Position numbers and translations under genes: made by a program. The notes beneath the pieces are model-generated. The model was not told the DNA's origin. It made no database searches and saw only the letters and a program-made list of their open reading frames with translations. A stretch of 64,000 nt of DNA from UBA1924 sp963976625 (lineage in GTDB: Bacteria > Planctomycetota > Phycisphaerae > Phycisphaerales > UBA1924). Numbering within the stretch: position 1 is the first letter of the stretch; every line of letters starts with the position of its first letter. The stretch is from assembly GCA_963976625.1 (NCBI GenBank), contig CAXBLA010000007.1, forward strand, positions 49,213-113,212. Direction: 5' to 3'. Below, one piece after another: positions 9,235 to 18,140 of this stretch.

Positions 9235-11387
9235 ACCGTTGGGCCCGCCATCTTGGCACGCAGCCTTGATCGTATCATAATCGCCGCCAGATTCAGCCCG
9301 AAAACAATGGTTAAAAACAGCAGCGTCGTCGTCCACACCATCGGGCGGGCGGCCTGCGAATCCGGGCTCTGGAAACCCAAGTCAAAGATATGGAACCCGA
9401 GGTGCATAAAGCTCTGGTCCGCGTGGATAAACGGGGCACTCGTCGAGATCGGCAGGTCCTGATTGAGCTTCACCGCACCGACAAGCATCAGCGGCGCGAC
9501 CTCGCCGGCCCCGCGGGCCATCGCCAAGATCGCCCCCGTCAAGATCCCCGGCATCGCACCGGGCAGCACGATCCGACGCATCGTCTGCCATTTGGATGCC
9601 CCGCACCCGTAGCTGCCTTCACGCATCGAGTTGGGCACCGCGGCGATCGCCTCTTCGGTCGCCACAATCACCACGGGCAGCGTGAGCAGCGCGAGCGTCA
9701 AAGACGCCCAGAGCATCCCGCGAGCCCCAAAGGTCGGCGTGCCGTCCTGCGCTCGTGCCTCGTAGAGCCCGTGGAAGTACGGGATCTTGGTGATCAGCAC
9801 CACCCCAAGCACAAAGACCACGATCCAGATTAGCCACGACACCCGCTGCATCCAGATATGAAAACCCGTCGCGACCTTGCCCGGATCGGGCTTGCTCCAC
9901 AGCTTGGCGGCGAATCCGCCCACAAACAACGCCCCGAGGAGCACAAAGATCCCCCACCATGCACCATCGCCGAGCCGAGCATCAAGCGAAGGCCCGGTGT
10001 CCACATACCCACCAACGGTGTAGCAGAAGAACCCGAGCCCGAACACGCCATAAACAATACTGGGCACGCCCGCGAGGTTGTTGACCGCGATGCGGATCAT
10101 GCTGGTGATCAGCCCCTGCTTGGCGTATTCGCGGAGGTACAACGCCGCGATCACACCCATCGGGGTCACGAAGATCGTCAGCAGCAGCGTGAGGATCACG
10201 GTCCCGACGATCACCGGGAACACCCCGCCCTCGGTGTTGGCCTCGCGTGGATACGCCGAGAGGTACTCCCACCAACGGGAGAAGAACACGCCGGCCTTGC
10301 CGCCCAGCGACAGCTCGTTGGCCCGCACGATCCGCACGACCTGGCTCATGTACATCGGCTCATCGCTGAGCGTCTGCGAGATCGGCGCGAAGTGATTCGT
10401 CGTCGGCTCCACCACGACCAAGCGATGCAACGCGTTTTGGGCTTCGATGGCGTGGATCGTCGCCAGCACCCCGTCGTAGGCCTCGAGCAGTTCGGTCTCT
10501 TGCTGAGCAACCTCCGCCCGCAGCGTTTCGAGCCCCTGCTCGTCGAGGGCCTTGCCGGTCCACGGGCTGGCGATGAGCATCGTCAGGGCGAGCATGATCG
10601 CGCTGATCACGCCCGTCGCCCGGATCAGTTGTCCTTGGCGGGCCTTGGTTGATCCGATCTCGGTGCCCAAGTGGCGGCACCGGACGACCAGCCCGATGCA
10701 CCCGCACAGCAACACCGCGAACACACCCCAGAGCCCCCAGCCGAGCCGGAAGAGTCCCTCGCCCCCGCGCTGGCTCTGGATCTCCGCCTGGCTGAGCCCG
10801 AGCCGGAGCGATTCGATCTTGGCGTTGATCGATCCCAGATCGTTGCTCTTGAGGCGCTCGATCTCGTCGCGGCGCTCCATCGCTTCGTTGAGGAGCCCCG
10901 GGTACTGCTTGTACACTGCCTGAGGCCCATCGGCAACCACCCGCTCGTTGCCATCTTCATCGCGCTCAATAATCGACTCGGGGATCCCAAACCACACGCC
11001 CCAAGCCTGACGCTCGAGCATCAACGCGTCCTTGGGTGTTTCGATCTGTGCGATCGAATCATCCTCGACCCAGCGAAACGACTCCTGACCGATATCGCGG
11101 TTGCCCACGCGGTAGAGCGTCCGCATGGCATCGGTCTCGGCGACGCGTTCGTGCTCGGTCGCGATCCCGAGGATCACCTCGCCGTCGTCGAGCGTCACCC
11201 GCTCGATGGGCGCGGGCCAAAAGGTCGTCGAGCCGTTGATCAACACCATCGCAAGCAGTGTCGTGATCATCGTCAGGCACAAGACCAACGCCCCGCCCGT
11301 GAGCCAGACCATCGGCTCACCGATCGCGCTGGGCAGTGTTCGTCTGCGGGTGGTCGTGGCCGTCGTGTTGTTGGGCTGCTCGCTCAT
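9231..11387 (-). CDS. pstA: Phosphate ABC transporter permease PstA, enlarged
   Basis: 718 residues, against about 280-300 for typical PstA. The C-terminal ~330 residues are the MetI-type permease core, with EYAKQGLITSMIRIAVNNLAGVPSIVYG and the coupling segment EAIAAVPNSMREGSYGCGASKWQTMRRIVLPGA. In front of it are TM1 (~30-50), a ~170-residue extracytoplasmic region, two further hydrophobic segments (~225-245 and ~260-280) and a second ~90-residue soluble stretch. The start overlaps the pstC stop by ATGA, and the stop overlaps pstB in the same way. A partly similar enlargement is seen in PstC of the same operon. Confidence 0.92.
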   Translation of the reverse strand: MSEQPNNTTATTTRRRTLPSAIGEPMVWLTGGALVLCLTMITTLLAMVLINGSTTFWPAPIERVTLDDGEVILGIATEHERVAETDAMRTLYRVGNRDIGQESFRWVEDDSIAQIETPKDALMLERQAWGVWFGIPESIIERDEDGNERVVADGPQAVYKQYPGLLNEAMERRDEIERLKSNDLGSINAKIESLRLGLSQAEIQSQRGGEGLFRLGWGLWGVFAVLLCGCIGLVVRCRHLGTEIGSTKARQGQLIRATGVISAIMLALTMLIASPWTGKALDEQGLETLRAEVAQQETELLEAYDGVLATIHAIEAQNALHRLVVVEPTTNHFAPISQTLSDEPMYMSQVVRIVRANELSLGGKAGVFFSRWWEYLSAYPREANTEGGVFPVIVGTVILTLLLTIFVTPMGVIAALYLREYAKQGLITSMIRIAVNNLAGVPSIVYGVFGLGFFCYTVGGYVDTGPSLDARLGDGAWWGIFVLLGALFVGGFAAKLWSKPDPGKVATGFHIWMQRVSWLIWIVVFVLGVVLITKIPYFHGLYEARAQDGTPTFGARGMLWASLTLALLTLPVVIVATEEAIAAVPNSMREGSYGCGASKWQTMRRIVLPGAMPGILTGAILAMARGAGEVAPLMLVGAVKLNQDLPISTSAPFIHADQSFMHLGFHIFDLGFQSPDSQAARPMVWTTTLLFLTIVFGLNLAAIMIRSRLRAKMAGPTV

Positions 11388-14239
11388 AGGCCGGCAATCC
11401 TCGCTCTGACCACACGCCGGACAAGCTCGGCAAGGGTGTTAATCACAAAGGTCATCACGAAGAGCACTAAACCACAAAGGAACAGCACGCGGTAGTGCGT
11501 CTCGTCTTTGGGTGCCTCGGGCAACTCCACGGCGATGTTGGCCGCCAGTGTTCTGAACCCCGAGAAGATATTCCAGTCCATCTCCGGCGTATTCCCCGTC
11601 GCCATCAGCACGATCATCGTCTCGCCCACCGCACGCCCGAACCCGATCATGCACGCCGAGAAGATCCCCGACGCCGCCACCGGCATCACGATCCGCACCG
11701 CTGTTTGCCATGGTGTTGCCCCCGCGCCCAATGAAGCCGTCCGCAAGGTCATCGGGACCGCCTGGAGCGCGTCCTCAGAAATCGTAAAGATAATCGGAAT
11801 CACCGCGAAGCCCATAATGATCGCGACGACCAAAGTGTTGCGTGGGCTGAACGATCCAAACACCGAATCACGCGGGTCGTACCCCATCGACTCGGCAAAT
11901 ACCGCCATCATCGACGCGAGCCCAAGGCTCAGCCCCAGCAGCACGACAAACTTGCTCAGCACAACCACGCCGCCATAGAGCGCACTGCGTTCGCTGATCA
12001 GCAAATCAATCTTGCGTCGGATCAGCAACGCCTGAGCGATCCAAACGATGATGCACGCCAGCGGGAAGAACACGACCGTCCAGCCCGGGCGTGCCCGTCC
12101 GTATTCGTCGTTGAGCCAGCGGGCCAGATTCCCCGTCTCGAGCCCGACTTCGTTGAGCGCCTGAGAATGATCTCCGCCCTCGATCGGCTCGACGACCACG
12201 CCGTAGTCCACGCCCATCCCGATCGCACGCAGCCTGCGCACAGTCCGCGTGTTGTAGCTCGCATCGCCCGACCAGCTCGGGAGCCGATCGCTGGGCACAT
12301 CCTCGATCGCGCCCGCGAGCATCGCACCATCGAAGGCGTCGGGCGCAAACCAAGACTTGACCACCAGCGGCCCGATGTACATGCTCGCACCCGCACCGAC
12401 CAAGGCCGCAAGCCCGACGAGCATCAGATGATGCCCGGAGCGTGTCCGCAAGCGATACGAGAGCGGGATCAGCTGCCACAAATGCGCAGCCGTCAGGATC
12501 ATCAGCGGGAACACCACCAGCCCCATCACGAAGGTCGACAGATGAGCCGCCACAAACGGGGCCACCACCATCGCCGCGATGAACCCGAGCACCACCGAGG
12601 GCAGCGAGGCCATCAGCTCCACCGTTGGCTTGACCTTTCGGCGCACACGCTTGGAGATAAACTCGCTTGAATACACGGCCGCGAACACCGCGATAGGAAT
12701 CGCGAACAGCATCGCAAAGACCGTCGCCTTGAGCGTCCCAAAGATCAACGGCATCAAACTCAGCTTGATCTCCGAAGCATCGTCGCCCGACGAAGACTGA
12801 TACACATACTCGGGCTCTTCGACACCCTCATAGTGCACCCGCCCGAACAACGCATTCACGCTGAACTCCGGGTAGCCCGGCTCGATCTCATGGAATGCGT
12901 ATGATCCGTCTTGGCCCATGACCGCCACGCCGTTGTTCTTGGGAGCGATCGCCACCAGCGTCGGGTTGTCCACCCCGCTCTTGAAACGAGCGATAAGCTT
13001 CTCGCTGGTCATGTGGATCAGCTCGACCACGCCATCGCTGTGGAGCACGGCGATCGAGCGATCCCGATCGCTCGGCGTCATCGCCACCACCGGCCCGTGG
13101 GTCGAGGTGATCTTGTGCGAACGCACCAGCATCATCTCATCAGCGGTCGAGCCGGTTTTATCTTTCGCAACATGGAACGACCAGATCGAGCCGTTCTCGA
13201 ACCCGAAGAGCATCGTCTGACCGCCAAGGAGCATGTTGGCGGTGGTGATCTGGTGATGGTCTTCGCCGATCTGGATCGTTTCGATGAGCTCGAAGCCGCC
13301 GCGACCGATCCGGGCGTAGCGCTCGCACCGACCGTCCTTCCAGACGCAGATCACATGGTCGCCGTCGGCGGTCACCTCGAACCAGTCGGGCAGTGAAGAT
13401 GTATCCTTGAGCGTAAACGACTGGGTCTTGAGCTTGAGTGTCGGCTTGCCGCCACCGAGCGGGCGGATGGTGCGGACGGTGTTGACCAAAGCCGTGCCGT
13501 CTTCTCGCAGGGCGGCCATGATCATCTTCCCGGTCGGGTCTCTCCGATAATCGATCGCGACGACCGGGCCGCTGCCTTCTTTGAGCTCGATCGCATCGCC
13601 GAAGTCACTCACGAGCTCGACCTGTCGCCCACGCCCGGGCTCAAGATGCTCGATGTATCCCCACGGGGCGGGCTCGATGACCCGTTCGTACTCGCCTTCC
13701 CCGTGATGACCACCGGCATGGGTATCGACATGCCCACCGACATGCCCATCAACAGGCTCGCCGGCTTGTTGACCGTCTTGGCCCTCAATCGCAATCGGCT
13801 CAGAGGCATACTCGAACGATCCGAGCTGGACACTCCCATCCGCGTACCCGACCGCGACCACATCGCCATCGCGGGCGAAGCTCATGGCTGTGGGCTTGGC
13901 CTCTTTGTCAGCAACCGAACGCACGCCGTCGCTGAGCCCGGTCTCGAGCATCATCGCGGAGTATTCCAGCCCCTCACCGATCACGGCCATGTGCTGGGTG
14001 TAGGGATCGATCATGATCCGCGCCGAGTCGGTCAACGCGGTTGTTTGCCCGGTGATCTCCTCGCCGACCTGCCCGCGGGCGAACAGCGGGAGCACCACCC
14101 AGACCAGATACAGGCAGATGCCCAGCACGGCCGCGAGCACCAGAAACCCGCCGGTCGTGACCACGAACTCGGCCAACGAGTCCATCGCGTGGAGCCGGCG
14201 CGACGCGTTGCTGCGGGTTTTCGAGTCCGATGTTGCCAT
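11384..14239 (-). CDS. pstC: Phosphate ABC transporter permease PstC with a large extracytoplasmic domain
   Basis: 951 residues, about three times the standard PstC. TM1 is at ~28-50; residues ~55-500 form a large soluble insertion made of repeated short beta-rich segments (e.g. MSFARDGDVVAVGYADGSVQLG; DRSIAVLHSDGVVELIHM; NNGVAVMGQDGSYAFHEI), the pattern of a WD/YVTN-type beta-propeller. The permease core follows: SLMPLIFGTLKATVFAMLFAIPIAVFAAVYSSEF, ELMASLPSVVLGFIAAMVVAP, and the coupling region EDALQAVPMTLRTASLGAGATPWQTAVRIVMPVAASG. An additional ~120-residue insertion separates core helices. A short His/Gly-rich stretch (HVGGHVDTHAGGHHGEGE) lies in the insertion. Confidence 0.9.
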   Translation of the reverse strand: MATSDSKTRSNASRRLHAMDSLAEFVVTTGGFLVLAAVLGICLYLVWVVLPLFARGQVGEEITGQTTALTDSARIMIDPYTQHMAVIGEGLEYSAMMLETGLSDGVRSVADKEAKPTAMSFARDGDVVAVGYADGSVQLGSFEYASEPIAIEGQDGQQAGEPVDGHVGGHVDTHAGGHHGEGEYERVIEPAPWGYIEHLEPGRGRQVELVSDFGDAIELKEGSGPVVAIDYRRDPTGKMIMAALREDGTALVNTVRTIRPLGGGKPTLKLKTQSFTLKDTSSLPDWFEVTADGDHVICVWKDGRCERYARIGRGGFELIETIQIGEDHHQITTANMLLGGQTMLFGFENGSIWSFHVAKDKTGSTADEMMLVRSHKITSTHGPVVAMTPSDRDRSIAVLHSDGVVELIHMTSEKLIARFKSGVDNPTLVAIAPKNNGVAVMGQDGSYAFHEIEPGYPEFSVNALFGRVHYEGVEEPEYVYQSSSGDDASEIKLSLMPLIFGTLKATVFAMLFAIPIAVFAAVYSSEFISKRVRRKVKPTVELMASLPSVVLGFIAAMVVAPFVAAHLSTFVMGLVVFPLMILTAAHLWQLIPLSYRLRTRSGHHLMLVGLAALVGAGASMYIGPLVVKSWFAPDAFDGAMLAGAIEDVPSDRLPSWSGDASYNTRTVRRLRAIGMGVDYGVVVEPIEGGDHSQALNEVGLETGNLARWLNDEYGRARPGWTVVFFPLACIIVWIAQALLIRRKIDLLISERSALYGGVVVLSKFVVLLGLSLGLASMMAVFAESMGYDPRDSVFGSFSPRNTLVVAIIMGFAVIPIIFTISEDALQAVPMTLRTASLGAGATPWQTAVRIVMPVAASGIFSACMIGFGRAVGETMIVLMATGNTPEMDWNIFSGFRTLAANIAVELPEAPKDETHYRVLFLCGLVLFVMTFVINTLAELVRRVVRARIAGL

Positions 14240-14281
14240 GGTGTTCGATTCGCGGGGATGAATTCGTTCTTGAAATGAGCA

Positions 14282-14299
14282 GGCGGGCTCTCGCCCGCC
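14282..14299 (-). terminator. Intercistronic hairpin between pstS and pstC
   Basis: A perfect 7-base stem, GGCGGGC with GCCCGCC and a 4-base loop, lies 43 bases after the pstS stop and 43 bases before pstC. There is no good T-run after it in the direction of transcription. The likely role is partial termination or protection of the pstS message, which would let the binding protein be made in excess over the permeases. The structure is seen; the role is inferred. Confidence 0.55.
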
Positions 14300-14342
14300 G
14301 GCTCAGTATAGAGATTGATTGGATGCTGTGGTTCAACCCGAC

Positions 14343-15353
14343 TTAAAAATCGGCTTCGATCTTGAGCTTCTCGAGATCTTCACGAGCGACCGAGGTCGGC
14401 ACGGGGAAGTATCCGTCCTTGGCAACCACTTCTTGGCCCTGCTTGGAGAAGATCAGCTTGATGAACTCTGCACGCAGAGGATCAGTGATCCCGACGGCTG
14501 GGTCAGCGTTCACATACAGGTAGAGGAAGCGTGCGATGGGGTATTCGCCCGAGAGCGCATTTTCTGCGTTGGCATCGAATGCCTCGTCGCCAGTTTCCTG
14601 GGACACGGCCAAAGCCTTGACACCAGCGGTCTTGTAGCCAAGGCCCGAGTAGCCGATACCGAACTTATCGCCGGTCACGCCCTGGACCACGGCCGATGAA
14701 CCGGGCTGCTCCTTGACGGATGCCTTGAAGTCGTTGCCCTGAAGCCCAACCTTCTTGAAGTACCCGTAGGTGCCCGAAGCCGAGTTGCGCCCGTAGATGT
14801 TGATCTTGCGGGTGCGGTAGGCACGATCGGTCACGCCCAGGTCGCCCCAGGTCATGTCTTCGCCGGTCACCGAGAACACTTCAGTGATCTGATCGATGCT
14901 GATCTCGTCGAGCGGGCAGTCCTTGTGGACATACACAGCCAGCGCGTCGATGCCGGTACGCAACGCGGTCGGGGCGTACCCGAACTCGGCTTCGAACTTG
15001 TCCATCTCCGATGACTTCATCGCCCGGCTCATCGGGCCGAAGTTCGACTGGCCCTCGATGAGTGCCGGCGGAGCAGTGGACGAGCCCTTGCCCTCGACCG
15101 AGGTCTTCACGGATGGGTAGAACTTGCTGTACTCTTCGCCCCAGAGGGTCATGAGGTTGTTCATGGTGTCGGAGCCGATGCTCACGATGGTGCCCGACAC
15201 GCCGCTGGTGGACTTGTAGATCGGCAGCTCGTCGCCGAGCTGGTTTTCAGTCTGGTCTGCAACCCCCATCGCGATCATCGGCACCATGGCCACCGCTGCA
15301 AGGGTCGAAACGATTCTCTTTCCGGTCATCTGATCAAACACTTTGTTCAACAT
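14343..15353 (-). CDS. pstS: Periplasmic phosphate-binding protein
   Basis: 336 residues with AGGAG 6 bases before the ATG. A signal peptide occupies ~1-32 (a cluster of basic residues TGKRI, then a hydrophobic run ending near MGVADQ), with no lipobox cysteine, so the protein is predicted to be free in the periplasm. Mature sequence has the PstS features: GSDTMNNLMTLWGEEYSKFYP, STAPPALIEGQSNFGPMSR, and YGRNSASGTYGYFKK. It delivers phosphate to PstC-PstA. First gene of the pst operon; a hairpin separates it from pstC. Upstream there is no convincing Pho box, though phosphate control is normal for this family. Confidence 0.95.
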   Translation of the reverse strand: MLNKVFDQMTGKRIVSTLAAVAMVPMIAMGVADQTENQLGDELPIYKSTSGVSGTIVSIGSDTMNNLMTLWGEEYSKFYPSVKTSVEGKGSSTAPPALIEGQSNFGPMSRAMKSSEMDKFEAEFGYAPTALRTGIDALAVYVHKDCPLDEISIDQITEVFSVTGEDMTWGDLGVTDRAYRTRKINIYGRNSASGTYGYFKKVGLQGNDFKASVKEQPGSSAVVQGVTGDKFGIGYSGLGYKTAGVKALAVSQETGDEAFDANAENALSGEYPIARFLYLYVNADPAVGITDPLRAEFIKLIFSKQGQEVVAKDGYFPVPTSVAREDLEKLKIEADF

Positions 15354-15478
15354 GGCTTTCTCCTATGTGAGATTGGTAGAGGTCATTCCCTCAACTACAA
15401 GACAACTGTCTCACGCCCACGCCCCGATTGCGAGCCTGTGAATATGAAGGTATTGTAAAGACCCCGCAAAATGTACAC

Positions 15479-15519
15479 AAAAACGCCCGCAGGCGTGCTG
15501 TAGCAACACCTTACGGGCG
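15479..15519 (-). terminator. Intrinsic terminator after the glutathione peroxidase gene
   Basis: Read on the minus strand, a long imperfect hairpin begins 36 bases after the peroxidase stop, with outer arms CGCCCG and CGGGCG and an inner AGC/GCT stem, and it is followed directly by TTTTT. It ends the peroxidase transcript and insulates it from pstS, which begins about 125 bases further on in the same direction. Confidence 0.75.
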
Positions 15520-15555
15520 ATTAGCAATAGCCCACAATGCGGGCGATTTTCGAGA

Positions 15556-16155
15556 TTATTCGCCCAAAAGCTCATCGACCTTGGCGATCAGCGCCGGATC
15601 CTCGGGCGCAGTCCGTGATGGGAAGCGGGCGACGACCTGTCCTTGGCGGTTGACGAGGAACTTGGCGAAGTTCCATTCGGGCTCGCCGCCGATGGGTTCG
15701 GGCTGCTCGGCGAGCTGCTGATAGAGCGGATGGACCCCCTCGCCCTTGACGACGATCTTGGCCGCCATCGGGAAGGTGACATCGAACTTGGTGCTGCAGA
15801 ACTGGGCGATCTCTTCGTTGCTACCGGGCTCCTGGGCCCCGAACTCGTTGGCCGGGAACCCAATAATGACCAACCCATCGTCCTTATGCTCCCGATAAAG
15901 GGCCTCGAGCCCTTCATACTGCGGGGTCAAGCCGCACGCGCTGGCGACATTGACCAGCATCACGACCTGCCCGCGGTACGCCTCGAGCGATTGGGACTGG
16001 CCGTCGATCATGTTGATTTCGTATCCGAGAACATCGTTTGCGGGCATTGTGGTCTCCTGCGCGGTTTGAGCCGGTGTGGAGCACGCCGAAACGAGCGATG
16101 CAAGCCCCAACCCAACGATCAAACCGGCGATTTTCATAAAACTGTTCATGTTCAT
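15556..16155 (-). CDS. Glutathione peroxidase-family lipoprotein
   Basis: 199 residues from ATG 16155, with AAGGA six bases upstream; an in-frame TTG upstream is less likely. A lipoprotein signal ends at LVSAC (Cys25), so the enzyme is predicted to be anchored in the envelope. The peroxidase fold keeps the catalytic cysteine in NVASACGLTPQY (Cys74, not selenocysteine), Gln108 in FPANEFGAQEPG, Trp161-Asn162 in EWNFAKFLV, and Cys120 in QFCSTKF at the position of the resolving cysteine of thioredoxin-dependent members. It therefore most likely reduces hydroperoxides with thioredoxin-like donors. It diverges from the pterin synthase-like gene. Confidence 0.92.
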   Translation of the reverse strand: MNMNSFMKIAGLIVGLGLASLVSACSTPAQTAQETTMPANDVLGYEINMIDGQSQSLEAYRGQVVMLVNVASACGLTPQYEGLEALYREHKDDGLVIIGFPANEFGAQEPGSNEEIAQFCSTKFDVTFPMAAKIVVKGEGVHPLYQQLAEQPEPIGGEPEWNFAKFLVNRQGQVVARFPSRTAPEDPALIAKVDELLGE

Positions 16156-16190
16156 TCCTGTTCCTTCCAAGCGAGAACCGAGCCGGCAAC

Positions 16191-16202
16191 TCTACGCGTA
16201 GA
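16191..16202. promoter_or_regulatory. 12-base perfect palindrome in a divergent promoter region
   Basis: TCTACGCGTAGA is a perfect inverted repeat centred in the 60-base gap between the divergent peroxidase (start 16155) and pterin synthase-like (start 16216) genes. Its place and symmetry suit a dimeric repressor or activator acting on both promoters. It may also be chance; one copy was noticed. Confidence 0.4.
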
Positions 16203-16215
16203 ATCACCCAGCACC

Positions 16216-17049
16216 ATGTCCAATCCCCATCCCCCACAAGTTATTCGACGGATCGTCCGGTTCTGCATCAACCCCGACGGCTCAACGCTCGGCGACAACT
16301 CCTACGCCGGCAAACCCAGCATGGCCGGACTCGGGCGCTACTACGAGCTGACGCTGAGCGTCCGCGGGCACCCAGACCCCCAAACCGGGTACCTGATCGG
16401 GATTCAGGAGATCGATGCCCTCGTGCGCACGCATCTGGTGCCAGTCATCGCTGATCAGATCCGCGACGATGCGACCATCGACCCCGGGCGGGTGCTCGAT
16501 AGGCTCTGGGCGATCGCTGAGCCCAAGATCAAACACGAGCTCTTTGCCATCCGCTGGCAGCTCACCCCATACCATAGTGTCGAGATGACCAACGCCATGC
16601 AACAATCATCTGATCACGCCGGGTCTGTACTCGTCCGCCAACGCTTCGATTTCGCGGCGGCCCACCGCCTGCACGCCCCGCACTTATCCGACGCTGAGAA
16701 CGCACAGTTCTTCGGCAAGTGCAACAACCTCAACGGGCACGGGCACAACTACCAGCTCGAACCCTGCGTCCGTGTCCCGATCGCATTACTCGACAGGAGC
16801 CACTATCAAATCGAGATCCAGCAGATGGTCAACAGCGTGCTGCTCGATACCCTCGATCACAAGTTCCTCAACCAAGATTGCCCCTGGTTCGATCAATCCA
16901 AGGGCGGCGTGATCCCTTCCGTCGAGAACATCGCCAAGGTCTGCTACGAGCAGCTCGCCCCAAGCATCGCCCAGATCGCTCAAGGCATCGAGCTGGTCTC
17001 GATGAGCGCGTGGGAAACCGAAAAAACTTCCAGCACTTACCCCGGCTGA
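16216..17049 (+). CDS. Two-domain 6-pyruvoyl-tetrahydropterin synthase-like protein
   Basis: 277 residues from ATG 16216. The C-terminal half (~137-277) is a complete PTPS/QueD domain: Zn ligands His150, His175, His177 in AAAHRLH and HGHNY, catalytic Cys169 in GKCNNLNGHGH, the Asp-His pair in LDTLDHKFLN, and the substrate Glu267 in WETEK. The C-x5-H-G-H spacing matches eukaryotic-type PTPS rather than the C-x3-H of E. coli QueD. The N-terminal half (~8-115) follows the same strand pattern (RYYELTLSVRGHPDPQTGYLIGIQEIDALV) but has lost the zinc ligands. Products could be a tetrahydropterin or the queuosine precursor; the family alone cannot decide. The next gene follows after 48 bases. Confidence 0.88.
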   Translation: MSNPHPPQVIRRIVRFCINPDGSTLGDNSYAGKPSMAGLGRYYELTLSVRGHPDPQTGYLIGIQEIDALVRTHLVPVIADQIRDDATIDPGRVLDRLWAIAEPKIKHELFAIRWQLTPYHSVEMTNAMQQSSDHAGSVLVRQRFDFAAAHRLHAPHLSDAENAQFFGKCNNLNGHGHNYQLEPCVRVPIALLDRSHYQIEIQQMVNSVLLDTLDHKFLNQDCPWFDQSKGGVIPSVENIAKVCYEQLAPSIAQIAQGIELVSMSAWETEKTSSTYPG

Positions 17050-17097
17050 TCACTCGGCTGGGCGCATCGCCCCGCTTGCCCGCCAACAATACCCACC

Positions 17098-18120
17098 GTG
17101 AGTGACCCCGAGCGCATCCTGATCATCCGCCCCAGCGCCCTGGGCGATGTTTGCCGATCCGTGTGCGTCCTCGCCGCCCTCAAAGCACGCTTCCCCGATG
17201 CCCAGATCGATTGGCTGGTCCAGCAGGGCTTCGAGCAAGCGATCCTCCACCACCCGGCGCTCAACAACGCCATCCTCTTCGATCGCAAAGCCTTCGGCAA
17301 GCAGTGCAAGAAGGGCAAGTTCGGACCCGTGCTCAAATGGCTCCGTCAGCTCAAAGCGACCAAGTACGACATGGTCCTCGATGCCCAGGGGCTCGCCCGC
17401 TCGGGCTTCTTTTGCTGGAAGACCCGCGCCCCGGTTCGGGTCGGCTATCGCGACGCCCAAGAGAACGCGTGGATCTTCCTCAACAAGCGCGTCGAGGCTC
17501 CTCGCTCATTGCACACCGTCGATCGGATGTTGAAGCTCCCCCAAGCCGTCGGCGCGGACATCTCCAAGCCCGATCTCCGCCTGTATGCCGGCGACGACGA
17601 GCTCTCGCAGGTCATCATCGAGTACCCCGAGCGCTACGCCGTGATCGCCCCGACCTCGCGATGGGCGGGCAAGTGCTGGTCCATCGAACGCTTCACCGAG
17701 CTCACCCAACGCCTGATCACCCGCCCAGAGATCGACCGCATCATCGTCGTGGGCGGCCCGGGCGAACGCCTGAGCTGCGCCCCGCTTCTCGAACTCGCCG
17801 AGGATCATCCGTACATCACCGATCGGGTCGGGTCCACGAGCATCTCGCAGCTCATGGCGATCATCTCGCGTGCCCAGCTTGTCGTCGCCAACGACTCGGC
17901 GGCTATCCACATGGCCGTGGGCTTTGATCGCAAGCTCGTCGCGCTCCTCGGCCCGACCGAGCCCTCGCTGGTCGGTCCGTACAAGCACGATCACGATGTG
18001 ATCCGCCATACGAACCCCAAAGACGACTTCCACTTCCGCGATCACTCCAGCGTGGCGATGATGGACCGGATCACCGTCGACGAGGTGTTCGACGCGTGCG
18101 TCGAGCGCTTGGGCAGCTGA
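17098..18120 (+). CDS. Glycosyltransferase family 9 (heptosyltransferase-like)
   Basis: 340 residues from a GTG start. The N terminus ERILIIRPSALGDVCRSVCVLAALKARFPDAQIDWLV is the standard ADP-heptose:LPS heptosyltransferase opening. The C-terminal lobe carries the donor-binding features: IAPTSRWAGKCWSIERFTELTQRL and SQLMAIISRAQLVVANDSAAIHMAVGFDRKLVALLGPTEP, where the DSA(A)-MA(V) segment lies against the nucleotide sugar. It probably transfers a heptose or related sugar onto lipid A core or another envelope glycan, in keeping with a Gram-negative cell envelope. It ends before the terminator shared with the convergent serC gene. Confidence 0.92.
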   Translation: MSDPERILIIRPSALGDVCRSVCVLAALKARFPDAQIDWLVQQGFEQAILHHPALNNAILFDRKAFGKQCKKGKFGPVLKWLRQLKATKYDMVLDAQGLARSGFFCWKTRAPVRVGYRDAQENAWIFLNKRVEAPRSLHTVDRMLKLPQAVGADISKPDLRLYAGDDELSQVIIEYPERYAVIAPTSRWAGKCWSIERFTELTQRLITRPEIDRIIVVGGPGERLSCAPLLELAEDHPYITDRVGSTSISQLMAIISRAQLVVANDSAAIHMAVGFDRKLVALLGPTEPSLVGPYKHDHDVIRHTNPKDDFHFRDHSSVAMMDRITVDEVFDACVERLGS

Positions 18121-18140
18121 TCTAGACAAAAACTCGACAT

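Noticed and set aside
15354..15478. Pho box upstream of pstS
   Set aside because: No pair of CTGTCAT-type repeats is visible; only weak partial matches were found, so phosphate control is not claimed from sequence.
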